Shown here: in pieces, positions 42,213 through 50,584 of the stretch | How the letters are laid out: every line of letters begins with the position of its first letter | Position numbering within the stretch: position 1 is the first letter of the stretch | Origin: Caulobacter sp. NIBR2454 | GTDB taxonomy: Bacteria > Pseudomonadota > Alphaproteobacteria > Caulobacterales > Caulobacteraceae | Length of the DNA stretch: 64,000 nucleotides | Direction of reading: 5' to 3' | NCBI RefSeq assembly: GCF_027474405.1 | Contig: NZ_CP114871.1 | Coordinates: 1,125,001-1,189,000, forward strand | Notes under the pieces: generated by a model | The model's input: the letters and a program-made list of their open reading frames with translations, nothing else | Databases searched by the model: none | Told to the model about the DNA's origin: nothing | Position numbers and translations under genes: made by a program

Positions 42213-42885
42213 TACGGTCGATATGCCCGTGCCCGGCGCCCGTTACCGCGACGCCCACTCTGGGATGAGCGGGCCTTATGCGTCGCTGCGCCGCATGCTG
42301 CAGGCCGCCACCCATCCGGCCTGGGCTTGGGATGTGGGTGTTGGCGGACGGCCGCACGACCTGGGCAATGTTTCGCGCTATCTGGGCAAGGCCACCGGAT
42401 TGGGCGACTACATCGGCTGGCTGGGCGCCAACTTCGAGCCGTCAATCTCCTGGCGCGACCTGCAATGGATCCGGGACTTCTGGGACGGCCCGATGATCAT
42501 CAAGGGCGTGCTCGATCCGCAGGACGCACGCGACGCGGTGACCTTTGGCGCGGACGGCATCGTCGTCTCCAATCACGGCGGGCGGCAGCTGGACGGAGTG
42601 CTGTCCTCGGCCCGGGCGCTGCCGACAATCGCCGAGGCGGTTCAGGGCGACATCCGCATCTTGCTGGATTCGGGCGTACGCAGCGGCCTTGACGTGGTCC
42701 GGGCTCTGGTTTTGGGCGCGGACGCCGTCATGCTTGGCCGACCCTTCGTCTACGCCCTGGCGGCGGGCGGGCAGGCGGCCGTGGCCAACCTGCTCGATCT
42801 GATGGCCAAGGAGATGCGCGTGGCCATGACCCTGACGGGGGCCAGAGCCGTCACCGATCTGGGCGCGCATACGCTCGCCCGATAG
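42208..42885 (+). pseudogene. lldD: L-lactate dehydrogenase (FMN), 5'-truncated
   Basis: About 225 of ~380 residues remain: [23 protein letters not shown] ... [18 protein letters not shown] block ... [22 protein letters not shown] ... [25 protein letters not shown]. These are the C-terminal two thirds of the FMN alpha-hydroxy-acid oxidase LldD, with the catalytic His in [10 protein letters not shown]. The N-terminal third is gone and the sequence abuts the RTX remnant at about 42205-42215. FMN phosphate and substrate residues are partly retained, but the product cannot be a normal enzyme. Confidence 0.8.
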
Positions 42886-42899
42886 GCGGCGAAGAAAGC

Positions 42900-43397
42900 T
42901 TATTTCGGGGGGCAGCCCTTGAACTGGCCGGCCTTGGTGACCGTCAGTTTGGAGAGGTTCAGCGGCATCATCGGGCTCATGGAGCCGCGGCCCGAGCCGG
43001 TGAAGAGGTCGATGCGCTCGCCCTTGATCGCGCCGCCGACGTCGGAGGCGTACCAGTAGCCGTCATGGACGCCGCCGTCGGGCATGGGCAGGCCGACGGT
43101 TTCCTTGATGAACAGGACGGTGCGGCGGGGAATCAGGTTGCGGTCGATGGCCGCGGTGCGCATGGCCACGACCTTGCAGCCCAGCGAATCCAGCGCGCCC
43201 ACGCCGCGGGCGCCGGCATGGTAGAGCGTCGCCTTCAGCTTGAAGTCGGCTAGGCCCGGCGTGATGGCCGACAGGGCGTTGATGATCACGTCGCCCAAGG
43301 GATCGGATCCCGAGGTCTGGGCGTTCTGAGCATGAGCGGCGGTCGTGAAACCGGCCGCGACGGCTAGGGCGGCCAGAAGGCCAACAAGGCGTCGCAT
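42900..43397 (-). CDS. Exported 3D-domain protein
   Basis: 165 aa. Signal peptide MRRLVGLLAALAVAAGFTTAAHA. The C-terminal half (NLIPRRTVLFIKETVGLPMPDGGVHDGYWYASDVGGAIKGERIDLFTG) is a 3D domain, the double-psi barrel with conserved Asp residues found at the end of lytic transglycosylases (MltA) and in other cell-wall proteins. Possibly acts on peptidoglycan. ATG at 43397. Confidence 0.75.
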   Translation of the reverse strand: MRRLVGLLAALAVAAGFTTAAHAQNAQTSGSDPLGDVIINALSAITPGLADFKLKATLYHAGARGVGALDSLGCKVVAMRTAAIDRNLIPRRTVLFIKETVGLPMPDGGVHDGYWYASDVGGAIKGERIDLFTGSGRGSMSPMMPLNLSKLTVTKAGQFKGCPPK

Positions 43398-43488
43398 GGG
43401 AGGGTATCCTCTTTGGCGGCGTATCTGGTTGTGCGGCCCTCTGCTTAGGCTATCAAGGCCTCCTGGGCAACCTCCTGGGAGTCGCACC

Positions 43489-44076
43489 GTGGCCTTGCGC
43501 ATCTTCGGCGATAGCATTTCGGGCAACTGCCTAAAGGTTAAGTGGGTCGCCGATTTCCTAGGGATTTCTTACGTCTGGACCGAAACCAGCGTGCTTAACG
43601 GGCAGACCCGGACACCGGAATTTCTGGCCCTGAATCCCGCCGGCCAGGCGCCGCTGATTATTCTCGAGGACGGCCGCCCGCTGGCCCAATCCAACGCCAT
43701 CATCACCTACCTGGCCCAGGGTTCGGAGCTGATTCCCGCCGATGCCTATGACCGCGCCCGGATGCTGGAGTGGATGTTCTGGGAGCAGTACAGCCACGAG
43801 CCTTATGTGGCCGTGGCCCGTTTCCAGATGCATTACCTGGGCAAGACCCGCGAGGACCTGGACGAGAAGCTGCTGGTGCGTGGCGCCGCGGCGCTCAAGC
43901 GGCTGGACGACGGCTTGGCCGCCAGCCCCTTCCTGGTCGGCGATCGGGTCAGCCTCGCGGACGTAGCGCTGGTGGCCTATACCCGCGTCGCCCATGAGGG
44001 CGGGTTCGACCTTTCCGACTATCCCGCCGTCAAGGCCTGGGTGGCGCGCGTCGAAGCCGCCCTCGGCATCGCCTGA
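43489..44076 (+). CDS. Glutathione S-transferase family protein
   Basis: 195 aa from GTG 43489 after CTGGGAG. N-terminal thioredoxin-like domain: LRIFGDSISGNCLKVKWVADFLGISYVW, LNPAGQAPLIILEDGRPLAQSNAIITYLA (cis-Pro and the Ser/Glu GSH site at QSNAI); helical C-terminal domain ending PFLVGDRVSLADVALVAYTRVA (N-capping/ALAD motif). Cytosolic; substrate unknown. Confidence 0.85.
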   Translation: MALRIFGDSISGNCLKVKWVADFLGISYVWTETSVLNGQTRTPEFLALNPAGQAPLIILEDGRPLAQSNAIITYLAQGSELIPADAYDRARMLEWMFWEQYSHEPYVAVARFQMHYLGKTREDLDEKLLVRGAAALKRLDDGLAASPFLVGDRVSLADVALVAYTRVAHEGGFDLSDYPAVKAWVARVEAALGIA

Positions 44077-44094
44077 TCCTTTCGGAGACCCTGC

Positions 44095-45111
44095 ATGCGT
44101 CGCGTCGCACTCGCCCTTGTTCTCAGCCTCGCCGCGGCGGCGCCCGCCGCGCCGGCCTTCGCCTGGGGCGCCCATGGCCACCGGCTGGTCGGACGCCTGG
44201 CGACCGAGGCTTTGCCGGCCGAGGTTCCGGGCTTCCTGCGCACGCCCCGGGCTATCGACGACATCGGTGAGCTGGCGCGTGAGCTGGACCGGTCCAAGGG
44301 CTCGGGCAAGATCCACGATCACGACCGAGACGCCGGCCACTTCGTCGACATCGACGAGGAGGGCCGGGTGCTGGGCGGGCCGAAGTTCGCGCCGTTCCCC
44401 GCCACCAAGGCCGACTATGAGACCGGCCTGCGCGCCGCCAACCTCGACATGTGGAAGGCCGGCTACCTGCAATACTCGATCATCGACGGGTACCAGCAGC
44501 TGGTGAAGGACTTCACCTACTGGCGCATCCTGACCATCGTCGAGAAGCGGGCCAAGAGCGCCGAGCAGCGCCGGTACTACCGCGCCGACCGCATCCGCCG
44601 CGAGGCCCTGCTGATCCGCGACCTGGGCGTCTGGGCCCACTATGTGGGCGACGCATCCCAGCCGCTGCACGCCTCGATCCACTACAACGGCTGGGGCGAC
44701 TACCCCAACCCCAAGGGCTACAGCCAGGAGCGCAGCATCCATGGCGTCTTCGAGGGCGAGGCGGTGACCGCCAACGTCACGGCCGCCTCGGCCAAGGCGC
44801 GGATGCAGCCGTTCGATGACTGCCAGTGCGCGGTCGAGCAGCGGGTCGCCGACTTCCTGGTCGGTTCGGCCGCCCAGGCCGAGCCTATCTACGTGCTGTG
44901 GGCCGACAAGGTGTTCAAGGAACCCAACCCGCGCGCCGCAGCTTTCCTGAACGACCGCATCGCGGCGGGCGCGTCCGAGCTTCGGGACCTGGTGGTCCTG
45001 GCCTGGCGCGAGAGCGCGAACGGCTCGATCGGCTACCGCCCGACCATCTCCGTGAAGGACGTGGAGAGCGGCAAGGCCGATCCGTGGAAGGACCTTTACG
45101 GGAAGGACTAG
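44095..45111 (+). CDS. S1/P1-type zinc nuclease (exported)
   Basis: 338 aa. Signal peptide MRRVALALVLSLAAAAPAAPAFA; the mature protein begins WGAHGHRLVG with the N-terminal Trp and His that bind zinc in S1/P1 nucleases. Further zinc residues: HDRDAGHFVDID (~residue 80), WAHYVGDASQPLHAS (His-x3-Asp and QPLH, ~180), HGVFEGE (His/Glu ~220). Single-strand-specific nuclease/3'-nucleotidase in the periplasm or secreted. A NUDIX gene begins 2 bases after. Confidence 0.85.
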   Translation: MRRVALALVLSLAAAAPAAPAFAWGAHGHRLVGRLATEALPAEVPGFLRTPRAIDDIGELARELDRSKGSGKIHDHDRDAGHFVDIDEEGRVLGGPKFAPFPATKADYETGLRAANLDMWKAGYLQYSIIDGYQQLVKDFTYWRILTIVEKRAKSAEQRRYYRADRIRREALLIRDLGVWAHYVGDASQPLHASIHYNGWGDYPNPKGYSQERSIHGVFEGEAVTANVTAASAKARMQPFDDCQCAVEQRVADFLVGSAAQAEPIYVLWADKVFKEPNPRAAAFLNDRIAAGASELRDLVVLAWRESANGSIGYRPTISVKDVESGKADPWKDLYGKD

Positions 45112-45112
45112 C

Positions 45113-45568
45113 ATGCTGCACCAGTTCGGCGATCCGCGGTCCGGCCTCACCTATGTGGAGCGGCCGGCGGCCTTCGGGATCGCCGAGCGGGACGGCAAGG
45201 TGGCCGTGGTCGAGGTCGATCGCGGCGACGGCGCGCCCTATTGGGACCTGCCGGGCGGGGCCATCGATCCGGGCGAGGACGAAGCCAAGGCCCTGATCCG
45301 CGAGTTCGGCGAGGAGACCGGCCTGCGCGTCCGGCTGGGCAAGCGGGTGGTCAACGTGGCCCAGCGCTTTTTGAAGGACCCGCGCTCGCCGGTGAACAAC
45401 CGCGGCGGGGTCTATCAGGTCGAGATCGAGGGCGAGGACGCCGCCCTGAAGATCGAGGCCGACCACACCCTGGTCTGGGTCGAGCCCGGCGAGGCGGCCG
45501 TGCGGCTGCGGCACGAGGCCCACGCGGTGGCCGTGCTGCTGTGGATGCGGTTGCGCAACGCGGCCTGA
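45113..45568 (+). CDS. NUDIX hydrolase
   Basis: 151 aa. Nudix box GGAIDPGEDEAKALIREFGEETGL (G-x5-E-x7-R-E-x2-E-E-x-G; residues ~47-70) preceded by VVEVDRGDGAPYWDLPG. Hydrolyses nucleoside diphosphates linked to another group; exact substrate unknown. Starts one base after the nuclease stop, likely one operon. Confidence 0.85.
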   Translation: MLHQFGDPRSGLTYVERPAAFGIAERDGKVAVVEVDRGDGAPYWDLPGGAIDPGEDEAKALIREFGEETGLRVRLGKRVVNVAQRFLKDPRSPVNNRGGVYQVEIEGEDAALKIEADHTLVWVEPGEAAVRLRHEAHAVAVLLWMRLRNAA

Positions 45569-45604
45569 GCGACTAGGCCGTGGCGCAACTTCGAGGAGCT
45601 TCCC

Positions 45605-46498
45605 ATGGCTGACGCGACCATCATCGACGGCAAGGCCTTCGCGGCCGATCTGCGCGGCCGCATCGCCGAGGAGGTCGCCGCCCTGAAGGCCGACCACGGG
45701 ATCACGCCGGGCCTGGCGGTGGTGCTGGTGGGCGAGGACCCGGCCAGCCAGATCTACGTCCGCAACAAGGGCGAGCAGACCGAGGCGGCCGGCATGCATT
45801 CGGTCACGCACCGCCTGCCGGCCGACGTCGCCGAGCCCGAGCTGATGGGCCTGATCGCGGCGCTGAACGACGATCCGGCCATCCACGGCATCCTGGTGCA
45901 GTTCCCGGTTCCGGCTCATCTGAGCCAGGACCGGATCGTGGCCGCCATCCATCCGGACAAGGATGTGGACGGGCTGAACGTCATCAACGCCGGGCGTCTG
46001 GCCAGCGGCCTGCCGGCCCTGACCGCCTGCACGCCCGTGGGCTGCATGATGCTGCTCAAGGACGTCCTGGGCGATCTGAAGGGCAAGCGGGCGGTGGTCA
46101 TCGGCCGCTCCAACCTGATGGGCAAGCCCATGGCCCAACTGCTGCTGGCCGCCGACTGCACGGTCACGATCGCCCATTCGCGCACCGTCGACCTGCCCGC
46201 CGTCTGCCGCGAGGCCGACATCCTGGTGGCCGCCGTGGGCCGGGCCGAGATGGTCAAGGCCGACTGGATCAAGCCCGGCGCCGCGGTCATCGACGTGGGC
46301 ATCAACCGCCTGCCGGCCCGCGATCCCGAGGCCGCCGCCGCCGGCAAGACCCGCGTGGTCGGCGACGTGGCCTTCGACGAGGCCAAGACCGTGGCCGGCT
46401 GCATCACCCCGGTACCCGGCGGCGTCGGCCCCATGACCATCGCCTGCCTGCTGCAGAACACGCTCACCGCCGCCCGGCGGCTGAACGGGTTGGGGTAG
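45605..46498 (+). CDS. folD: Methylenetetrahydrofolate dehydrogenase / cyclohydrolase
   Basis: 297 aa. [48 protein letters not shown] (NADP site) and [20 protein letters not shown] are the classic FolD signatures. Bifunctional one-carbon enzyme (5,10-methylene- to 10-formyl-THF). ATG 45605 after GAGGAGC. Confidence 0.95.
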   Translation: MADATIIDGKAFAADLRGRIAEEVAALKADHGITPGLAVVLVGEDPASQIYVRNKGEQTEAAGMHSVTHRLPADVAEPELMGLIAALNDDPAIHGILVQFPVPAHLSQDRIVAAIHPDKDVDGLNVINAGRLASGLPALTACTPVGCMMLLKDVLGDLKGKRAVVIGRSNLMGKPMAQLLLAADCTVTIAHSRTVDLPAVCREADILVAAVGRAEMVKADWIKPGAAVIDVGINRLPARDPEAAAAGKTRVVGDVAFDEAKTVAGCITPVPGGVGPMTIACLLQNTLTAARRLNGLG

Positions 46499-46527
46499 GG
46501 GGCGTCGGGCGCTCCTGCGGGCCGTGC

Positions 46528-46618
46528 GTGCTTCGACTGGTCGCTGGCGCTCCCGCTCAGCATGACGAATGTGGGTGGCTGCTCTGAGTTCGTCATCCTG
46601 AGCTTGTCGAAGGACGCA
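46528..46618. repeat. REP-like inverted pair
   Basis: Two arms of one REP-like element in opposite orientation: 46528-46571 (GTGCTTCGACT ... CTCAGCATGACGAATG) and 46586-46618 (GTTCGTCATCCTGAG ... CGAAGGACGC). Similar arms occur at 47221-47322. Confidence 0.6.
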
Positions 46619-46637
46619 TCGCTTTTCAGGTCCGCCT

Positions 46638-46740
46638 CCCCAGGCCCTGTGCCTGGGGTCCCTCGTTCGGCGGGCAGGGTGTTGACCGACGGCTGGCGAT
46701 GAGGAAGCGGACACAGGGGCCCTAGGCACAAGGCCTAGGG
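46638..46740. repeat. Covarying hairpin repeats with unit B (copy 1)
   Basis: Hairpins CCCCAGGC-CCTGT-GCCTGGGG (46638-46658) and CCCTAGGC-ACAAG-GCCTAGGG (46720-46740) flank a 64-nt unit (46655-46718) ending GAAGCGGACACAGGG, which recurs at 51177-51240. Stems differ between copies but keep pairing; the loop is 5 nt in all. No protein coding seen. Confidence 0.65.
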
Positions 46741-46763
46741 AGTCGGGTTTGGTTTGCGGAGCC

Positions 46764-47135
46764 TCACCCCTGCAAATCAGCAGCCTCGTAGATCGGCCTG
46801 ATCTCGATTTCGCTGGGGCCGAACATGGGGTTGGGGCAGCGCTTCACCCAGGCGACGGCCTCCTCCATGTCCTTGACCTCCCACAGCCAGAAGCCGGCGA
46901 CCAGATCGCGGGGGTTGTCGAAGGGGCCGTCGATGACGGTGCGGCTGGCGCCGTCGAAGGCGACGCGCTTGGCGGCGGACGACGGCTTGAGCCCGTCGCC
47001 GTCCAGCAGCACGCCGGCGGCGATCAGCTCGTCGTTGAAGCGGCCCATGGCCTCCATCATCGCGTCGGTCTGGGGCGTGCGGACAAAGCCCTTTTCGCTA
47101 TCCTCGGTCGCTTTGACGAAAATCATCACGCGCAT
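46764..47135 (-). CDS. YCII-related (DGPF-type) protein
   Basis: 123 aa: MRVMIFVKATEDSEKGFVRTPQTDAMMEAMGRFNDELIAAGVLLDGDGLKPSSAAKRVAFDGASRTVIDGPFDNPRDLVAGFWLWEV is the YCII/DGPF family (ferredoxin-like fold), often linked to extracytoplasmic-function sigma factors, role unknown. Flanked on both sides by REP-like repeats. Confidence 0.85.
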   Translation of the reverse strand: MRVMIFVKATEDSEKGFVRTPQTDAMMEAMGRFNDELIAAGVLLDGDGLKPSSAAKRVAFDGASRTVIDGPFDNPRDLVAGFWLWEVKDMEEAVAWVKRCPNPMFGPSEIEIRPIYEAADLQG

Positions 47136-47220
47136 TGGGTCTCTCCCGTGTGTGTGCAGTGTCGTTGATAGGACGAACGGCGGGCGGGGAAACCGACATT
47201 GGGCGGGGAGGAATTTGTGC

Positions 47221-47322
47221 GTCCTTCGAGACGCTGGCTGCGCCAGCGCCTCAGGATGACGGATTCAGTAGCAACCCGCTTCGTCATGCTGAGGAGCGCG
47301 ATAGCGCGTCTCGAAGCACGCA
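47221..47322. repeat. REP-like inverted pair, second copy
   Basis: 47221-47262 (CTTCGAGACGC...CTCAGGATGACGG) and 47278-47322 (CGTCATGCTGAGG...CGTCTCGAAGCACG) are the two arms in inverted orientation, 15 bases apart. Confidence 0.6.
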
Positions 47323-47328
47323 AGGCCC

Positions 47329-47679
47329 TTATCCCCTCAGGATCTTCTCCATCGCCTTGCCCTTGGCCAGTTCGTCGATGAGCTTGTCCAGGTAGCGGAT
47401 CTCCCGCATCAGCGGGTCGGCGACCTCCTCGACGCGGACGCCGCAGACCAGGCCCTTGATCTGCGCGCGGGCGGGGTTCAGGCGGGGCGCCTGGGCGAAG
47501 AAGGTCTCAAAATCGGTCCGGGCCGCGATGTGGGCGTCGAGCTGGTCCTGGCGGAGGCCCGTGAGCCACAGGATGATCTGATCGACCTCGGCCTTGGTGC
47601 GGCCCTTGCGCTCGGCCTTGGTCACATAGTGCGGATAAACGCTGGCGAAACTGGTCGTGTAGATGCGGTGCTGGGTCAT
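47329..47679 (-). CDS. DUF2200 protein
   Basis: 116 aa: [42 protein letters not shown] ... [48 protein letters not shown] is the DUF2200 family, small cytosolic protein of unknown function. The upstream in-frame extension to 48117 is low-complexity Pro/Arg-rich and is not included. Confidence 0.85.
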   Translation of the reverse strand: MTQHRIYTTSFASVYPHYVTKAERKGRTKAEVDQIILWLTGLRQDQLDAHIAARTDFETFFAQAPRLNPARAQIKGLVCGVRVEEVADPLMREIRYLDKLIDELAKGKAMEKILRG

Positions 47680-48323
47680 CGGGGTCCGTCCGCGTGGGCC
47701 TGTGGGACGATGAGTAGCATCTCGCGGGCGGGGCGAAAGCCGGGGGCTGGCGCGGTCTGTTTTGTCTTCGAAGTCTCCAGGTGACGGGATCGGGGTGATT
47801 TCGGTGACGGGCGGCGGGTCGGGGAGACCCTTAGCCCCACCATTGTCGCCCGGCGGGCGGGGGTGGGGACAGTTTGGCCGGGGCGACGGCCGATCCCGCC
47901 GTTTCTCAGGCGTGGGCCGAGGTCCGGGCGAGGGGATAGCCGGGGCCGGGGCGGCGGAGGGCGCGGCGGTCGGAGCGGCGCTGGCTCCGTGATCGCGGCC
48001 CGTCAGCGGCGGGGCGAAAATGTATCCAGTGTCTCCGCCGAGTGGTCTGAAGTCGCGAGAGTATCGGTCTCCAGAGTCTCCACTTCTCCTCACCGCAAGC
48101 GGGGTAGGAAAAAGCATGGGCCTCCTGCACTCGTCTCTGATCCATTAACGATCAGGGATCTGACAGCCCGGGCGTCTTAGAGCGACTAGCTAGCGCCATG
48201 CGTAAAGTGCTTGAGAAAGCCGTGGGTCAGCCCGCGCCACCGCGGGGTAGCAGACCGATGGTCCCCCCGTGGCGCGCTCCTACCGGAGAACTACTTATGA
48301 GAGATGCAAAGCGAATGCTCGCT
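47680..48323. other. Gene-free GC-rich stretch next to the AT-richer island
   Basis: No convincing gene. 47780-48000 is a G-rich run (repeats of GGGGCCGGGG type). An imperfect hairpin, GCGCCACCGCGGGG ... CCCCCCGTGGCGCG, lies at about 48234-48273 close to where base composition drops at ~48300. No tRNA, integrase or attachment-site repeat recognised. Confidence 0.4.
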
Positions 48324-48812
48324 TCATCCAGCCTTGCGTGACTTCCATTCCTCCAGCGATGCTGCTTGCATTTCTGCAACGTCATCGGTGAAGTCCAGGA
48401 TCATCTGAATAGGCGGATCTGCACGATTTACGTCGTTGTAGTGATCCACATCCTGCTTCAATTGAAAGCTGTCATCAGTGATTGATTTGCGCCGTTGCGA
48501 GAAGGATTTTTCCATAAACGAGCGAGGGGCGTAATCTATGTCCGCCCACAGGCTGAGCTGAACACCTGACACAGTTGTTCGAACGGAGTGCTTTGCTCGA
48601 TATTGGCGCCCTTGATCGTCCGTTCTTTTTTCTTGTCGCAAGCTATCTGCAAGAGCGTCCCGGCATATCTTGATGACGTCCTTGGGTGCCGGATAGAAAA
48701 GGCCTTGGTCAATGGCCCAGGCCGCGACCTCATCGAGAGATACGGGGCCGCTATCCACTTCGGTGTTGTACCGATTAAAGATGCGCTGCATTTGCTCTGA
48801 AAATTTGGCCAT
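48324..48812 (-). CDS. Unknown protein, third gene of the HigBA-ImmA module
   Basis: 162 aa, not recognised. Features: MAKFSEQMQRIFNRYNTEVDSGPVSLDEVAAWAIDQGLFYPAPKDVIKICRDALADSLRQEKRTDDQG suggests a helical N-terminal domain; the C-terminal half (YNDVNRADPPIQMILDFTDDVAEMQAASLEEWKS) is acidic. 12 bases after the HigA-ImmA gene, same strand, low GC like its neighbours. Could be a toxin, immunity partner or phage-derived protein; no function assigned. Confidence 0.7.
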   Translation of the reverse strand: MAKFSEQMQRIFNRYNTEVDSGPVSLDEVAAWAIDQGLFYPAPKDVIKICRDALADSLRQEKRTDDQGRQYRAKHSVRTTVSGVQLSLWADIDYAPRSFMEKSFSQRRKSITDDSFQLKQDVDHYNDVNRADPPIQMILDFTDDVAEMQAASLEEWKSRKAG

Positions 48813-48824
48813 CTGAGTCTCTAA

Positions 48825-49955
48825 CTAAAGTTTAGCCTCGACAATATGGCTCCAGCCATCCGTCATAGCGGTTTCTGAAAGGAACTTACGCACGGGGACC
48901 TGGTATTTTCTGAGATAATCATAACGCTTCATTCGGCGTTGTAGTTGTCCAACTACTATTGCCGGGTGTACGGAAAGTATTGATGCAAATCCGATAACAT
49001 CGCGTTCCGAAAAATATGGCTTCTTCCTAAGGTAAAAAGATTCAAGCTTGCTCTGAGATATCGCAAATTCTGCTGCGGCCTCATTGGCAATTTTTTCCTC
49101 GTCTTCAATGTCGCCCGACGAGGAGGAGTTTTCTCCAGCGAGATAATCTATTCTTCCGTATGTGCTCTTCCCGTGACCCTGTATTACGTGTTCAATTTCA
49201 TGTCGGAGCACAAACCAAAAATTGTCCAGCCTATCATAAAGAGTAGAGAGCCCAATAACGGGTGATTTATCGTCTAGCCAAGTGCAAACTCCATCAATCT
49301 TCGCACCTGGAAGAACCTCAACTACCACCAGTCGAACGCCGCAGGATGCAAGTATCGATGGCACTTCCTTCACCGCCTCGGGGTCAATCATCAAACTTTT
49401 GAGGCGCGGGAGTGAAGAAGTAAGTTCATCAAGGGAAAACGGCGCGACGTTCTGTTGTCGCGCGAGTTGACGTACTCGAAATAGCCAAGCGAGCTGTTGC
49501 GGGGACACGTCGCCATAATGAGTCTTTTTAGCTGCGTGAGGCACCGCGACTTCACCTGCAATATCATTTGCGGCTTCAAAGAAGCGGGCAACTTCAAGCC
49601 GCATGAGGGAGGCCTCGCGCTGCTCAATCCAGCCTCGGCGGATCATATCGCGTACAGGCCATTCCGATTGGAGTTCGGCCCGCGCGCGAACAGCGGGATC
49701 TGGCTCCTTCGCGTTCGCCAAATCGTACTGACTTTGCAAATTCGCAAAGAACTGCGGGGGCACGCCAAAAGCGTCGCCTAGCAAGCGAGCCATGTCAGGG
49801 CTAATGGTTCTCTTGCCTGACAGAAGAGGATTTAGCTGTTGCTCTGCCTGACCTAGAATGAAAGCTAAGTCCCGCTGGCTCCATCCGCGCGCGTCAAGCT
49901 CGAGCTTGATAAAGGTACCCGGAGGATCGGTGGCGACAATCCTTGGTTTGCTCAT
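48825..49955 (-). CDS. HigA-type antitoxin fused to an ImmA/IrrE metallopeptidase
   Basis: 376 aa. XRE HTH: GTFIKLELDARGWSQRDLAFILGQAEQQLNPLLSGKRTISPDMARLLGDAFG (~residues 13-64). ImmA/IrrE zinc site HEIEH at residues 252-256, with a downstream Glu in IANEAAAEFAI as likely third ligand. In phages and some TA modules such proteins cleave repressors. First codon overlaps the HigB stop (TAATG). Low GC relative to the flanks. Family assignment from motifs is firm; natural substrate unknown. Confidence 0.85.
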   Translation of the reverse strand: MSKPRIVATDPPGTFIKLELDARGWSQRDLAFILGQAEQQLNPLLSGKRTISPDMARLLGDAFGVPPQFFANLQSQYDLANAKEPDPAVRARAELQSEWPVRDMIRRGWIEQREASLMRLEVARFFEAANDIAGEVAVPHAAKKTHYGDVSPQQLAWLFRVRQLARQQNVAPFSLDELTSSLPRLKSLMIDPEAVKEVPSILASCGVRLVVVEVLPGAKIDGVCTWLDDKSPVIGLSTLYDRLDNFWFVLRHEIEHVIQGHGKSTYGRIDYLAGENSSSSGDIEDEEKIANEAAAEFAISQSKLESFYLRKKPYFSERDVIGFASILSVHPAIVVGQLQRRMKRYDYLRKYQVPVRKFLSETAMTDGWSHIVEAKL

Positions 49956-50263
49956 TATGCCGCCCCCCGGAACTGCTGTCGTAGGTCTTTGATGGTTGCC
50001 TTAGGTGGTGTCGTAGTCGTGTCGAGTTGAATCCACATGTGCCAATCGTCTCGGATGACAACGAGGTGCTCATTGGCGGCTACGCTCTGGCATCCTCGGT
50101 AGCCAAAGCTTTTCCACAGTTTGAGCATTTCGAAGTCGGGCGCTGCTCGAAGCAAGACTAGTCGTTGCCGTGCAGCATGAATGACAGCAACCGGCAGGCC
50201 GGTGTCTGCGGCTCCGTCGGTCTCGACCAGCGTTAGGTCGCTACTGGCAAATTCGACATCCAT
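49955..50263 (-). CDS. HigB/RelE-like toxin
   Basis: 102 aa: MDVEFASSDLTLVETDGAADTGLPVAVIHAARQRLVLLRAAPDFEMLKLWKSFGY ... LVVIRDDWHMWIQLD has the HigB layout (FxxxDLxxLETD, VVxAxRxRLxxLRAAPD, RxxDxWRxxx). Ribosome-dependent mRNA interferase fold (RelE superfamily). Upstream of the HigA-ImmA gene with shared stop/start; a palindrome upstream at 50309-50321. Several typical basic residues are replaced, so activity is unsure. Confidence 0.75.
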   Translation of the reverse strand: MDVEFASSDLTLVETDGAADTGLPVAVIHAARQRLVLLRAAPDFEMLKLWKSFGYRGCQSVAANEHLVVIRDDWHMWIQLDTTTTPPKATIKDLRQQFRGAA

Positions 50264-50308
50264 CCTAGCGTCATAGCTGCGCCAGTCCGCATCGTCAATA
50301 ACATACTT

Positions 50309-50321
50309 AACGCAATGCGTT
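50309..50321. promoter_or_regulatory. Palindrome upstream of higB
   Basis: AACGCA-A-TGCGTT, perfect 6-bp arms, about 46 bases before the higB start. Fits an operator for the HTH antitoxin; no clear -10/-35 assigned. Confidence 0.55.
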
Positions 50322-50469
50322 TAGTTTTGAAATGAGGGTTGGTTGCGTCCTGGGCTGCGGGATGCGCTTTGGGACAGCCCGCCCCCACGTTTGACAAAGC
50401 CTTCACCCCCGCCCACCTTTAAGCCCATGTGCTCACGACCGGCATTTCGGCGGTTCTTTCATCACGGCG

Positions 50470-50558
50470 GGAGCCTTCAGGCAGGCTCCTAGCCCCGGAT
50501 GCGTGCGGGTGCGCGACGTCCGGGGATGGACGTCCTGATCCCGCCGGCCCTGGCCGGC
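50470..50558 (+). promoter_or_regulatory. Structured leader upstream of rnk
   Basis: Three consecutive hairpins: GGAGCCT-tcaggc-AGGCTCC (50470-50489), GACGTCC-ggggat-GGACGTC (50515-50534) and GCCGGCC-ct-GGCCGGC (50543-50558), ending 27 bases before the rnk start. A regulatory 5' leader is likely; rnk leaders are known in gammaproteobacteria, but homology here is not shown. Confidence 0.45.
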
Positions 50559-50584
50559 TCCGCCCTGAATTTTAAGAGCCCATC

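Noticed and set aside
42148..42885. Complete 245-aa lactate dehydrogenase-like gene
   Set aside because: The first ~20 codons are antisense of the RTX remnant; the LldD similarity starts abruptly in mid-protein, so it is a truncated pseudogene.
44915..46729. 604-aa minus-strand open frame opposite folD and the NUDIX gene
   Set aside because: Composition (His/Gln/Gly/Arg-rich) and the clear FolD and Nudix signatures on the other strand show it is a shadow of GC-rich codon use.
47680..48117. N-terminal extension of the DUF2200 protein
   Set aside because: Pro/Arg-rich low-complexity translation without a ribosome site; the family starts at MTQHRIYTT (47679).
48300..50340. Prophage or integrative element
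   Set aside because: Composition shift and HigBA-ImmA genes are suggestive, but no integrase, attachment repeats, structural genes or nearby tRNA were found.
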